A DNA stretch of 64,000 bases from Candidatus Melainabacteria bacterium. Lineage in GTDB: Bacteria > Cyanobacteriota > Vampirovibrionia > Obscuribacterales > Obscuribacteraceae. The stretch is taken from positions 1,674,001-1,738,000 of the forward strand of contig JADJWK010000001.1 of the NCBI GenBank assembly GCA_016716405.1, read 5' to 3'. The stretch's first letter is position 1, and the number at the start of each line of letters is the position of its first letter. A program made the position numbers and the translations under genes. The notes beneath the pieces were generated by a model that was given only the letters and a program-made list of their open reading frames with translations, searched no databases and was not told the origin of the DNA. This document shows, piece after piece, positions 25,894 through 34,168 of this stretch.

Positions 25894-26511
25894 TTATTCG
25901 AGCTCTTCGCATCCGTAGCCGTTCTGCACCGCCCAGGCTATGAGTTGTTCGCGGTTCTGGAGTCCGAGCTTGAGGAGCAAGACTTCGCATTGCTTGCGGG
26001 CCGTGGCCACTGAAGTGCACCGCTCCTCGGCGATCTCCTGATATTTCATTCCCCGGCCGAGCATATGAAGAACCTCTTGCTCCGAGGGTGTGAGCTTTTT
26101 CCTGTCATAGGTGAGCTCGTCGGTGACTATATTCTTCTGCCCGGCGGCCACGCGCCGGATCGTCTCGGCTACCGTGGCGATGCGCTCCGACTTGAGAAGA
26201 TAAGCGCTCACACCCATGGACATGACTTCGTGAATGAAGGCCTGACGTCCTTCGGCAGAGAAGATCACCAGTCTCAGGTCAGGGAAGCGCAAAAACTCTC
26301 TGATCATCTCTTTGGGACCGAGGCTGCCCGGAAGGTGCAAATCGAGGACGACGATGTCCGGTCTCTCTCTCTCGGTGACAGCCAGACCATCATCGATATT
26401 GTCGGAGGAGCCGACGATCTCGAAATCGGTCTCCCTGGTGAGACCGCTGATCAACCCCTCCAGGGTGACCTGGTGGTCTTCGATGACAACGATTCGGATA
26501 AGCTCTTGCAT
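25894..26511 (-). CDS. NarL/FixJ-type response regulator
   Basis: 205 aa from ATG 26511, where translation begins directly with the receiver domain (MQELIRIVVIEDHQ); a longer open frame upstream is not receiver-like. The phospho-acceptor Asp is in IVVLDLHLPGS (about residue 56). A C-terminal LuxR-type helix-turn-helix (LTPSEQEVLHMLGRGMKYQEIAEE ... ARKQCEVLLLKLGL) binds DNA. HisKA_3 kinases normally pair with this class, so the histidine kinase next in the operon is its probable partner. It starts two bases after the preceding gene's stop. Confidence 0.93.
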   Translation of the reverse strand: MQELIRIVVIEDHQVTLEGLISGLTRETDFEIVGSSDNIDDGLAVTERERPDIVVLDLHLPGSLGPKEMIREFLRFPDLRLVIFSAEGRQAFIHEVMSMGVSAYLLKSERIATVAETIRRVAAGQKNIVTDELTYDRKKLTPSEQEVLHMLGRGMKYQEIAEERCTSVATARKQCEVLLLKLGLQNREQLIAWAVQNGYGCEELE

Positions 26512-26513
26512 AT

Positions 26514-27893
26514 TCACTGGATGATCGGGGGCATTCCCCGGCTCATAAGACTTTTCTGCTTGACGCTCAGGGGGCTCTGGCGCATGACCGCCATGCCAAG
26601 ATCGGTGCCGGTGCAGTCGGCGTCCGTGAGATCGGTGCGCTCGAACAGAGACTTGCACAGCCTGGCGCTTTTCAGATTGGTCTTGCTCAGATCGGCATCG
26701 CGGAAATTGGCTTCGATAGCCACGGCATTGCTGAGATCGGCGCCGCTCAGATTGGCTCCTTCCATATTGGTGCGTTCCATCCAGGCTGCCTGGAGTCTGG
26801 CTCCCTCGAGATTGGCGCCGCTCAGGTCGGCGTTCTGGAGATTCGCCCTGGCGAGGCTGGTCCCCTCCAGATTGGTCTTGATCAAGAATGCCTCCCGGAG
26901 GTAGGCGCCTGACAGATCGAGACCGGACAGGTCTTGTCCGGAGAGATCGGCGCCCCAGAGGCGGAGACGGCGGTTTTGCGCTTCCTGCACGGCTTCTTTG
27001 AAAGTCTTTCGCAGGGTGGTGGCGAAGAGGACTTTGCCGGTTTTGCGGTGCAGAATCTGAATCGGTATCTTGCCCTCGGGCGGATTCGGTCTGCCGTCCT
27101 CGAAGTCCCTCTGGGCTCTGTATTCCGGAGATTCGGAGGAGAGATAATAGATATTCTTGCCTTTGTCCCTGGTATGCTTGATCCGCTCTTTGAAGCGATC
27201 GCTGGTGACGGTGAAGCTGGCTGCTACAGCCAGTCCGGACAGAAGAGCAATGGCGATCAGGCTCACCACCAGCGGTGAGGCGTCCGTTCTTTTCGCGGCG
27301 GGCTCGCTTTTCTCCTGGCTTTCTGGCGCCGGCTCTTCCAGGATTAGAGTTTCTCTGACAGCGGTCTGGAGCTCCTCGATAGAGGCATATCTTTCGCCCG
27401 GGTCTTTAGCCAGACATTTGAGCACCAGTGCATCCACGCCGGGGGGCAGGCTCGAGGCGGCTGCCTTCGAAGGTGCCTCGGGGACGCTGGCGACATGGAG
27501 CTCGGCGAGCTTTTGAGCCGAACCGGCTGCGAAGGGTGGGTTTCCCGTCAGACATTCGAAAAGTATGCACCCCAGGCTGTAAACCATCGACTGCTCGTCG
27601 GTGGGGTGGGAGAGAGCCTCTTCCGGGCTGATATATGAATGACAGGTCGGAGCTTTCTCTTTGCCGTCAGTGGAAGCGCTCTCGAGCACGAGCCGTCTGC
27701 TGGAGGCACTGTCGGTGGTATCCTCGACCAGAGCCGGGCGCAGACCGGCGGCGCTGCATTGCGAGGCGGTCTCAAGGGACTCGAGGGATAGGATCAGCTC
27801 CAGGGACTCTCGCCAGGGCAAGGGACCATGGCGGCGCAGGTGCTCAGAAAGAAGCACTGATTTCTTTTCATCTGACCGCGAGTCGGTGGACAT
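26514..27893 (-). CDS. Kinase C-lobe fragment (pseudokinase) with membrane helix and pentapeptide repeats
   Basis: 459 aa. Residues about 13-185 align with the C-lobe of Ser/Thr kinases: a helix-D-like start, a degenerate catalytic-loop region, then SYISPEEALSHPTDEQSMVYSLGCILFECLTGNPPF and LVLKCLAKDPGERYASIEEL. The N-lobe, VAIK Lys, HRD and DFG are all absent, so it cannot phosphorylate. A membrane helix (about 206-228) leads to about twenty pentapeptide repeats (residues 313-436, e.g. ADLSGANLEGARL) forming a right-handed beta helix. First gene of the operon with the response regulator, histidine kinase and PAS protein. A -10 TATAAT lies at 27930-27925. Confidence 0.88.
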   Translation of the reverse strand: MSTDSRSDEKKSVLLSEHLRRHGPLPWRESLELILSLESLETASQCSAAGLRPALVEDTTDSASSRRLVLESASTDGKEKAPTCHSYISPEEALSHPTDEQSMVYSLGCILFECLTGNPPFAAGSAQKLAELHVASVPEAPSKAAASSLPPGVDALVLKCLAKDPGERYASIEELQTAVRETLILEEPAPESQEKSEPAAKRTDASPLVVSLIAIALLSGLAVAASFTVTSDRFKERIKHTRDKGKNIYYLSSESPEYRAQRDFEDGRPNPPEGKIPIQILHRKTGKVLFATTLRKTFKEAVQEAQNRRLRLWGADLSGQDLSGLDLSGAYLREAFLIKTNLEGTSLARANLQNADLSGANLEGARLQAAWMERTNMEGANLSGADLSNAVAIEANFRDADLSKTNLKSARLCKSLFERTDLTDADCTGTDLGMAVMRQSPLSVKQKSLMSRGMPPIIQ

Positions 27894-27924
27894 CTAATCT
27901 CGAGAGGCGATTCTGACACAGCTA

Positions 27925-27930
27925 ATTATA
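27925..27930 (-). promoter_or_regulatory. -10 element for the signalling operon
   Basis: A perfect TATAAT on the minus strand, 32 bases before the ATG at 27893, inside the 45-bp gap after the RHH gene. The region 17 bp upstream (GGCGAT) is a poor -35 but is followed by CTCAAATAA, resembling the CTCAATAA part of the kinase promoter at 18893. Confidence 0.4.
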
Positions 27931-27938
27931 TTATCGAC

Positions 27939-28553
27939 TTATTTGAGATCGCCGCCTCTTGCAAACTTTGGCTTGAAGCTGCGAGCCGGGGCCCCGACAT
28001 CGCGGTCCTCGAAGTCGTCGGTCTTGACGGCTGCGATGAGCTTCTGCTTGAAGACCGAGCTTCGCTCCAGGGACTCGAGATCGTGCTCGGAAGAGGCGAT
28101 GATATGCATGATCGAGTCATGGGAGTTCTCGAGAAGCTCATCATAACTGGATACTACTTCTTCTACCTGGGCTCGGGCGCGGTTTTCGTCGCGTATCCGT
28201 CCGATCTCGCGATAGAAAGAGGCTGACTTCTCGAAGAGCTTCTGATGCGTCCGAAGGGCTCCGATCATGGCCTGCTGCCGGTCGTAGGAGAGAAGGATGG
28301 CTTGCTGTATTTCTTCGAGCTCGGTGACCACCCGGTCGATGGGCGAGTCTCGGAGACCGGCGCCGGCTCTGCTCGCGAAGGGCGGGGCGAGAGCATCGCT
28401 TTCTTCGGTTGCGGACGCCTGGTTCATGGCCTGTCGAATGAGATGATTGATTGTCCGGGTGACGCTACTCTGGGATTTCAGCCATTCGAATACATCGGGG
28501 TCGGCATAAAAGGTAATCTGGCGTTCTTTGGCTTTCACGGCAAGGGTTTCCAT
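27939..28553 (-). CDS. Ribbon-helix-helix protein with coiled-coil tail
   Basis: 204 aa from ATG 28553 (METLAVKAKERQITFYADPD); longer frames upstream run through the palindromic intergenic region. Residues 8-45 fit an Arc/CopG-type RHH fold: the beta strand RQITFYAD, then helices DVFEWLKSQ and RTINHLIRQAM. The remaining 150 residues are helical and probably coiled-coil (TELEEIQQAIL ... DELLENSHDSIM ... LESLERSS). Likely a DNA-binding regulator. The perfect palindrome 24 bases before its start is the natural operator, suggesting autoregulation. It is divergent from dodecin. Confidence 0.7.
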   Translation of the reverse strand: METLAVKAKERQITFYADPDVFEWLKSQSSVTRTINHLIRQAMNQASATEESDALAPPFASRAGAGLRDSPIDRVVTELEEIQQAILLSYDRQQAMIGALRTHQKLFEKSASFYREIGRIRDENRARAQVEEVVSSYDELLENSHDSIMHIIASSEHDLESLERSSVFKQKLIAAVKTDDFEDRDVGAPARSFKPKFARGGDLK

Positions 28554-28570
28554 AGGGGAGGCGGTTGCAT

Positions 28571-28598
28571 ACCAGTATGCCAGTATTTGTACTGGCAT
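28571..28598. promoter_or_regulatory. Palindromic operator between RHH gene and dodecin
   Basis: ATGCCAGTA (28577-28585), spacer TTTG, TACTGGCAT (28590-28598): a perfect 9-bp inverted repeat. A further half-site CCAGTA lies at 28572-28577. No T-run follows, so it is a protein site and not a terminator. Confidence 0.65.
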
Positions 28599-28699
28599 GT
28601 CAAGGGATGCCTGGCGAGAACGCCGCAGGGGCGGGCATTGTGCCGGTCTTTTCGGTTGCGGTAAGATCGACTGATGCTTTTTACCAGAGGAGATCGAGA

Positions 28700-28903
28700 A
28701 TGTCCGTGTACAAAATGACCGAGATCGTGGGCGTGTCCAGCAAGAGCTTCGCCGACGCGGCAAGCAACGCTGTTCAGAGAGCCTCCAAGACTCTTCGAGA
28801 CCTGAAGTGGTTCGAGACCACGGCTATGCGTGGCAAAATCAAAGACGGCCAGATAACCGAGTATCAGGTGACAATGAAAGTCGGATTCAAGCTCGAAGGC
28901 TGA
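28700..28903 (+). CDS. Dodecin, flavin-binding protein
   Basis: 67 aa from ATG 28700, with AGAGGAGA 9-14 bases upstream. The sequence (MSVYKMTEIVGVSSKSFADAA..., ending in GQITEYQVTMKVGFKLEG) is the whole of a dodecin: one helix wrapped by a three-stranded sheet. Dodecins assemble as dodecamers that store or quench riboflavin/FMN; the aromatic of DLKWFETTAMRG stacks on the flavin. Divergent from the RHH gene, with which it shares a 146-bp region containing the palindrome. Confidence 0.93.
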   Translation: MSVYKMTEIVGVSSKSFADAASNAVQRASKTLRDLKWFETTAMRGKIKDGQITEYQVTMKVGFKLEG

Positions 28904-28915
28904 TTATTCGCTTGC

Positions 28916-29554
28916 TCAGGTGCCGAAGATCCTGTCCCCGGCGTCTCCCAGACCGGGCACTATATAACCGTGCTCGTTCAGGTGGTCGTCCACCGAGGCG
29001 GTGGTGATGGAGACGTTGGGGAAATCTTTGTGCACCCGCTTGATGCCTTCCGGGGCGGCCACGAAGCTGACCAGGTCTATGGTCTTGACGTCCAGCTTGT
29101 CGAACAGCGAGATCGCCGCTACGGCAGAGCCGCCGGTGGCAAGCATGGGGTCGAGGATGAAAACCCGGCAATCCGGAGGCAGGGACTCGGGAAGCTTGGC
29201 ATAGTAGGACTTGGCTTCCAGGGTCTCTTCGTCTCGCTTGAGTCCGACATGGTAGATACGGACATTGGGGAAGAGGTCCTGAGCCGCTTCGGCAAGCACC
29301 AGACCGGCTCTCAGGATCGGCGCGAGAATAATGTAATCGGTAAGAGCCACGCCTTTTCCGGGGCCCACCGGAGTCTCGACCCCGACTTCCCTGGTTTGCA
29401 GGTCGCCCATGGCCTCATAGACCAGGAATTTGCTCAATCTTGCCGCCAGCCGGCGAAATTCGTGGCTGGGCGTCTGGAGGTCGCGCAGGCGCGTCAGTGT
29501 TTGTTGTGCCAGCGGGTGAGCGACGATTTTCACCCTTGTGCCTGTCTCGATCAT
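28916..29554 (-). CDS. upp: Uracil phosphoribosyltransferase
   Basis: 212 aa. Salvages uracil with PRPP to UMP. The PRPP loop FILDPMLATGGSA (about residues 130-142) and the uracil-binding C-terminal segment YIVPGLGDAGDRIFGT are intact, as is ILAPILRAGL. Convergent with dodecin (12-bp gap) and 38 bases downstream of dxr on the same strand. Confidence 0.97.
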   Translation of the reverse strand: MIETGTRVKIVAHPLAQQTLTRLRDLQTPSHEFRRLAARLSKFLVYEAMGDLQTREVGVETPVGPGKGVALTDYIILAPILRAGLVLAEAAQDLFPNVRIYHVGLKRDEETLEAKSYYAKLPESLPPDCRVFILDPMLATGGSAVAAISLFDKLDVKTIDLVSFVAAPEGIKRVHKDFPNVSITTASVDDHLNEHGYIVPGLGDAGDRIFGT

Positions 29555-29592
29555 TTTGAGATTTCCTCCACTCTCAACCGGGTCAGCCCGGG

Positions 29593-30774
29593 CTAGAGCT
29601 TGAGGGCGCCTCCCAGCAAGGAGGCTGCCGTTTGCCTGGCCCAGCGATCAGCCTCAAGTATATCGTCAAGTACCGGATCTTTGGTTGGCTTGTGAAGCTC
29701 CAGGACACGTTCTATGTGACTGGCGATGGCAGAAAAGGCTAACTTTCCTTTCAGAAATGCCTCCACCACCACCTCGTTAGCCGCGTTCAGCACGCAGGCG
29801 AGGGTGTCTTGCCCCACCGCTACCTCCCGGGCCAGCCTCAGGCAGGGAAACTTCCGGTAATCAGGATGCTCGAAAGTGAGGCTGCCCAGATCCATGAGGT
29901 TGAGCCTGGGCACCCTGGCGGACGGGACCCTGTCCGGGTAGAAGAGAGCGTAATGAATCGGCAGGCGCATATCCGGCACCCCCAGTTGACCGACCACCGA
30001 GCCGTCCACGAACTGGACAGCCGAGTGCAGAATGGACTGCGGGTGGATGAGAACTTCGATCTTCTCCGGGGCGATATCGAACAGCCAGCGCGCTTCGATG
30101 ATCTCGAGCCCTTTATTCATCATGGTCGCCGAGTCGATGGTGATTTTCGGTCCCATGGACCAGTTGGGATGTTTGAGCGCATCGCTTATGGTGGCATTGT
30201 CGATCGCCTCCCTGGACCAGGTCCGGAAAGGACCTCCCGAGCCGGTCAGCCAGATCGATTCCACGTCCTTGATCGCGTAGCCGGATAGGGACTGGAATAT
30301 CGCCGAGTGCTCGCTGTCCACCGGAACGATAGCGCTGCCGTAACGCTTGAGAGCCGGCACGATTACCGGTCCGGCCGCCACCATGGTCTCCTTGTTGGCC
30401 AGGGCGATGGTCTTGCCAAGCTTGATCGCCTCGAGGGTCGGGCGCACCCCGAGGAATCCGACGACCCCGGTGACCACGGTGTCGGCATCGGATATGGTGG
30501 CGACTTCGACCAGCCCGTCATCGCCCCTGGTGATGCGACCTTTGTAGTCCGCGCCTTTCCTTCGGAGAAGCTCGTCAAGCTCCTGCGCGGACTCTCTGTC
30601 AGGCACTGACACCACTTGCGGTGTGAACTCCAGGACCTGGTCGGCCAGCTCCGGCAGCGATGATGAGCCGGACGCCAGTCCGACCACGTCCAGGCTGTCT
30701 CGGTGATGCCTGGCTATATCGAGGGTCTGCCGACCGATGGAGCCGGTGGAGCCCAGCAAAGTGATCCGCTTCAT
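29593..30774 (-). CDS. dxr: 1-deoxy-D-xylulose 5-phosphate reductoisomerase
   Basis: 393 aa. Second step of the MEP isoprenoid pathway, converting DXP to MEP with NADPH. The N-terminal GSTGSIGRQTLDI binds NADPH, the metal/substrate segment is VPVDSEHSAIFQ, and the flexible-loop region MGPKITIDSATMMNKGLE is intact. The ATG at 30774 is one base after the stop of the degenerate GGDEF gene, so the two are translationally coupled. Confidence 0.97.
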   Translation of the reverse strand: MKRITLLGSTGSIGRQTLDIARHHRDSLDVVGLASGSSSLPELADQVLEFTPQVVSVPDRESAQELDELLRRKGADYKGRITRGDDGLVEVATISDADTVVTGVVGFLGVRPTLEAIKLGKTIALANKETMVAAGPVIVPALKRYGSAIVPVDSEHSAIFQSLSGYAIKDVESIWLTGSGGPFRTWSREAIDNATISDALKHPNWSMGPKITIDSATMMNKGLEIIEARWLFDIAPEKIEVLIHPQSILHSAVQFVDGSVVGQLGVPDMRLPIHYALFYPDRVPSARVPRLNLMDLGSLTFEHPDYRKFPCLRLAREVAVGQDTLACVLNAANEVVVEAFLKGKLAFSAIASHIERVLELHKPTKDPVLDDILEADRWARQTAASLLGGALKL

Positions 30775-30775
30775 T

Positions 30776-31465
30776 TCAGGCTGGCTCGCAGCGATCCCCG
30801 CCGGCTGCCTGGGCCCGCACCAGAGCCTGCTCGCTGCGCTCCAGGAGCTCTTCGACGCTCAGGGCGTGTTTGGGAAAAGCAGCGTAACTGACGCTTACCG
30901 TGACATACCAGTTCTGGTCGATCTCGATCATGTATTCGTTGGCGACCCTTTCCCGCAAACGCTCGGAGATGATTGCCGCACCATGGGCGTTGGTCTCGGG
31001 GCAGACCACCATGAAGCGGGTGGCGGTGAATCGGGCCGGAACGTCCACATCCCGGAAGGTCTTGAGAAGCATCTCGGATAGACCCCGGAGCATGGCCTCG
31101 GCGGCGAGATTGCCTCCCCGGCTCGAGATCTCGTCGAACTGGTCCGGCTCGACGAATATCACGGCTACCGGGCGCTTATAGCGCTTGGCTCGCTTCACTT
31201 CGGTACGCAGGATCTTGGTGATCGCTTGCTGGTTGTAGAGACCGGTAACCGAGTCCAGGAGTGCGAGACGCTCCATCTCGGTGGTGTCCTTGCCGCGCAG
31301 GGCCTCTTCGGCGCCGGTCAGGTAGGTATGGCCCCGAAGCTCTTCGGTGGTCTTGCGGGCGCCGGTGCTGCTGCTCTCGGACCACTGCGAGCGCAGCTTG
31401 TGGAGCTTCTGGCGAAATAGCGATTCTCTGCCGAATAAGGCTTCGTCGTCTTGTGCGGGGCTCAT
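30776..31465 (-). CDS. Degenerate GGDEF-domain protein
   Basis: 229 aa. After a hydrophilic N-terminus (residues 1-70) comes a GGDEF fold: LALLDSVTGLYNQQAITKIL (the usual DxLTGLxN entry), VAVIFVEPDQFDEI in place of the metal-binding strand, and VTVSVSYAAFP. The signature loop is replaced: where RxGGDEF is expected the protein has RFTATRFMVV. No diguanylate cyclase activity is expected. It may bind GTP or act as a protein partner. No membrane helix. It is coupled to dxr downstream. Confidence 0.88.
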   Translation of the reverse strand: MSPAQDDEALFGRESLFRQKLHKLRSQWSESSSTGARKTTEELRGHTYLTGAEEALRGKDTTEMERLALLDSVTGLYNQQAITKILRTEVKRAKRYKRPVAVIFVEPDQFDEISSRGGNLAAEAMLRGLSEMLLKTFRDVDVPARFTATRFMVVCPETNAHGAAIISERLRERVANEYMIEIDQNWYVTVSVSYAAFPKHALSVEELLERSEQALVRAQAAGGDRCEPA

Positions 31466-31560
31466 AACTCACCGTATACAGGGCGTAAGCAATTTGACAC
31501 CTCTGACTATAACATTAGAGGTTACAGCTTCTATAGTAATATATTTCCCTGTTTATAAGA

Positions 31561-32763
31561 CTATTTAGGCGGCTGTATCGGCGGCAGCTCGAGAACAGGC
31601 ATTATCTTGATCAGGTTCTTGAGCATTTCCACCTGCAGCTCCCGGTGGGCTGCCTGGTCGTAGCTGCCCCCCCAGTAATGGTAGAAGCCTTCCCGGCTGT
31701 TCTTCTCGGCGAAAGGCGCCAGGGGCAGGACGACATTGGGTCTGGTTCGCATTCCCTGGCCCTGCAGGGTGCCATTGCTGGTGTCCCTGACCGAACGGAG
31801 CACTTCGATTGCCTGGTCGAGCTTGCGGATGGTCTCGGGGTTGTTCAGCTTGATCATGTCCGGGCTGTTCATGCCGAAACCCTGACCGCTGGTCAGGGGC
31901 TTGATTATCGGAAGCATGGCCTGGGCGACATACATATCGGCCAGATAAATCTTGAAGTAAGGGTTGTTGGAGTTTTTCGCCAGTTGCTCCAGCATTTGAG
32001 TCTGCTGGTTCAGGGCTGACTCCCCGAGACCGGCGACATTGCGCATATAGGCGATGGGATCGCCGCCCCTGGTGAGGCTGGCGAAGTTACGGTAGTTGCG
32101 CTCGTAGGCCTCGTAAGCCTTATGAGGCTTGCCGTTCGCTTTCTGGAAAGCGTCGTCGACGAGTTTGCGCTGCTCGTTGAGATCCTGGGTCCCACCGGGA
32201 ATGCCCGGGCGGTCCGGGACGGTGAGCCTGGTAGCGTAAGGAGAATAGTAGAAATGACCTTTAGGGACGCGGGTCCCGTCGGCAAGCTCGTAATGGGTGC
32301 CTTTATCGGTGCTGGCTACGCCCTGGGCCGGCTTGAAAAAGAAGAAGTGTCCCGAATCGTCTGCCCAGTGGGCTATTCGCACGTCTTTCGGGAGGTTGTT
32401 GATAGTGATCTTGTCATAGAACAGGGTGTTGAGGTTCTGGTGAGTCCCCTCGATATTCCTGAAATCCAAATCCACATTGGCATCGACGGGCCGTGCCGGA
32501 CCCTGTCTCTCGGCCGGGGAAGGAATCACTTCATGACCGTCATCGGGTTTCGCCGGCTGGGGCGGGCTGCCCAGACGTCTTTCGACGCCGAGGATCTCGT
32601 CGGCCACGCTGCGCCCGGTCCGGCGGTCCTGGGCCAGGCGGATGCCCTCTCCCGAGGAGGCTTCCGGGTCGTTTTCTCTCAAGAACTGGAAGAGGCTGTC
32701 GCCCATGATCGGCTCCGTGCTGGCGCTTTGCTCCAATATCGCCATCCCGGGGGGGTGTGTCAA
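31561..32763 (-). CDS. Hypothetical protein, 400 aa
   Basis: Soluble and Pro/Gln-rich in the first 100 residues, then a folded region rich in aromatic residues (ITINNLPKDVRIAHWADDSGHFFFFKPAQG) and helical repeats. No known domain or catalytic motif was recognised. Start is uncertain: in-frame ATGs at 32745 and 32706 are also plausible. It is separated by 16 bases from the gene upstream on the same strand, so possibly co-transcribed with it. The 95-bp AT-rich gap downstream (31466-31560) probably holds the promoter of the GGDEF-dxr unit. Confidence 0.7.
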   Translation of the reverse strand: MTHPPGMAILEQSASTEPIMGDSLFQFLRENDPEASSGEGIRLAQDRRTGRSVADEILGVERRLGSPPQPAKPDDGHEVIPSPAERQGPARPVDANVDLDFRNIEGTHQNLNTLFYDKITINNLPKDVRIAHWADDSGHFFFFKPAQGVASTDKGTHYELADGTRVPKGHFYYSPYATRLTVPDRPGIPGGTQDLNEQRKLVDDAFQKANGKPHKAYEAYERNYRNFASLTRGGDPIAYMRNVAGLGESALNQQTQMLEQLAKNSNNPYFKIYLADMYVAQAMLPIIKPLTSGQGFGMNSPDMIKLNNPETIRKLDQAIEVLRSVRDTSNGTLQGQGMRTRPNVVLPLAPFAEKNSREGFYHYWGGSYDQAAHRELQVEMLKNLIKIMPVLELPPIQPPK

Positions 32764-32779
32764 TGTGAATAATACGAAT

Positions 32780-34168
32780 TCAGATCTTCCATTCAGGATG
32801 CTTTTTCCTTATCGCCTCCACCTCGCTCTGGTACGGGGAAGCCTCGGAGGCGCGGTTGGCCTGGATCAGGGTGGAGACGAAGACTTTGAGAAGCTTCAGG
32901 TAATTCGGGAAGTCCTCGGGCCCGTGGTCTTTCCTGGTGTAGCGCGTGCGCCAGTAGTTGTAGGCGAGCCTGGGATTGGCAAGGATCTTCTTGCGGATCT
33001 CGGGATTGTCCATGGTGCCGTCGTCGCCGACTTCGGTCATGGCTTTCTCTTTGCTGCCGGGCTTGCTGGAAGCATCTCTGCTCTTTTCGTCTTTGCTTGG
33101 CTTGTAGTCCCGGGCGATGCGAGAGCTCTCCTCCTGCCCGTCGATATTCTTGTTGAGGGTGGTAAGGAGCTCTTGCGCCTGGTCGATCTTGCCTTCCGCC
33201 ACCCGGTCCTCGATGGCGAAAAGGGCGTCTAGAAACGGCTCCATCCCGACCCCGGCGGATGCCAGCTCCCGGAGCCGGGCCAGAGTGTCGTTGCGCTCAT
33301 CCTCGAGGGGACCGGGGAGGAGTCTCAGCCTTTTGATATCGAGCTTCCGGTAGTCCACCCGGTCGCTGGGCAGCCATCTCGATGCGTCATTGCTGAGGGG
33401 CACTGAGGCCAGTAGCCCTTCGAGATTGCCCGCCAGTTGATTGAGGAGATCTTCCGGGAGCTCCACATAGCGGTCTTTCACCCCGCCCCTGGGATCGGTG
33501 AAGATTATCCGCACTCGCCTATAGCCCCGGGCGGCTTTCAAAGCTTGCTGCGCTATGCGCACTGCCTCGAGCTTGCAGTCGTCGTCGCTGACAAAGCCGT
33601 CCATCTGGCAGAGAATCTCGATATCCTGTCCCTTGATACGGGTGCGGATCTTCTTCTGGGCGGAGGCCATACGGCGTGAAGCGTTGAGATAGCTGGCGAC
33701 ATTCTCGCCGGCGTCTGACATCGAGCCGGACTTGATGCGCAGTGACTTGAGCAGCTCTTCTTTGCTTGTCTCGCCGCTGGCGAAGGATTTCACGTCCCCT
33801 CTGCTGACCTGGACCTGCTTGTAGGAAGAGAGATCGGGCTCGTAGAAATAGACGAGTACACGGTAGATGTCGTCCGGAGCCAGATCGATCACTGTTTTCG
33901 CGGCAAGGACGGCTTCGATGCGACAGTCGTCGTCGTTCGCCTGGCTGTTCCGATAGGTCGAGATTGTCGCCTCGTCCCCGTTAAGCCTTACCGATACACG
34001 AATTCCGGAGGCAAAGACATTGCCTTCCTCGAGAGCGGCGGTAATCGCGGCGGTGTCCACGGCGGCGCCGGCCGGCAGGGGAGAGCCGAGCTGGAGAAGG
34101 GTCATGGTCGCAATCAGGCTCAGGGCAAGAGCCTGAGCTTTCCTACCTGACGGACAATTCGGTTTCAT
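32780..34168 (-). CDS. Secreted hypothetical protein with an internal duplication
   Basis: 462 aa from ATG 34168 (a GTG at 34177 adds three residues). An N-terminal signal peptide (LALSLIATMTLLQLGSPLPAGAAV) predicts export. Two related modules follow: one with IRVSVRLNGDEATISTY and NDDDCRIEAVLAAKTV, then YRVLVYFYEP; the other with IRTRIKGQDIEILCQM, SDDDCKLEAVRIAQQA, then YRRVRIIFTDP. Each keeps a DDDC cysteine. The C-terminal third is charged and helical. No family was recognised. Its start overlaps the end of the aldolase remnant by four bases. Confidence 0.72.
   Translation of the reverse strand: MKPNCPSGRKAQALALSLIATMTLLQLGSPLPAGAAVDTAAITAALEEGNVFASGIRVSVRLNGDEATISTYRNSQANDDDCRIEAVLAAKTVIDLAPDDIYRVLVYFYEPDLSSYKQVQVSRGDVKSFASGETSKEELLKSLRIKSGSMSDAGENVASYLNASRRMASAQKKIRTRIKGQDIEILCQMDGFVSDDDCKLEAVRIAQQALKAARGYRRVRIIFTDPRGGVKDRYVELPEDLLNQLAGNLEGLLASVPLSNDASRWLPSDRVDYRKLDIKRLRLLPGPLEDERNDTLARLRELASAGVGMEPFLDALFAIEDRVAEGKIDQAQELLTTLNKNIDGQEESSRIARDYKPSKDEKSRDASSKPGSKEKAMTEVGDDGTMDNPEIRKKILANPRLAYNYWRTRYTRKDHGPEDFPNYLKLLKVFVSTLIQANRASEASPYQSEVEAIRKKHPEWKI

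Noticed and set aside
28577..28598. Palindrome considered as a terminator
   Set aside because: No T-run on either side and it lies between divergent genes, so an operator is more likely.
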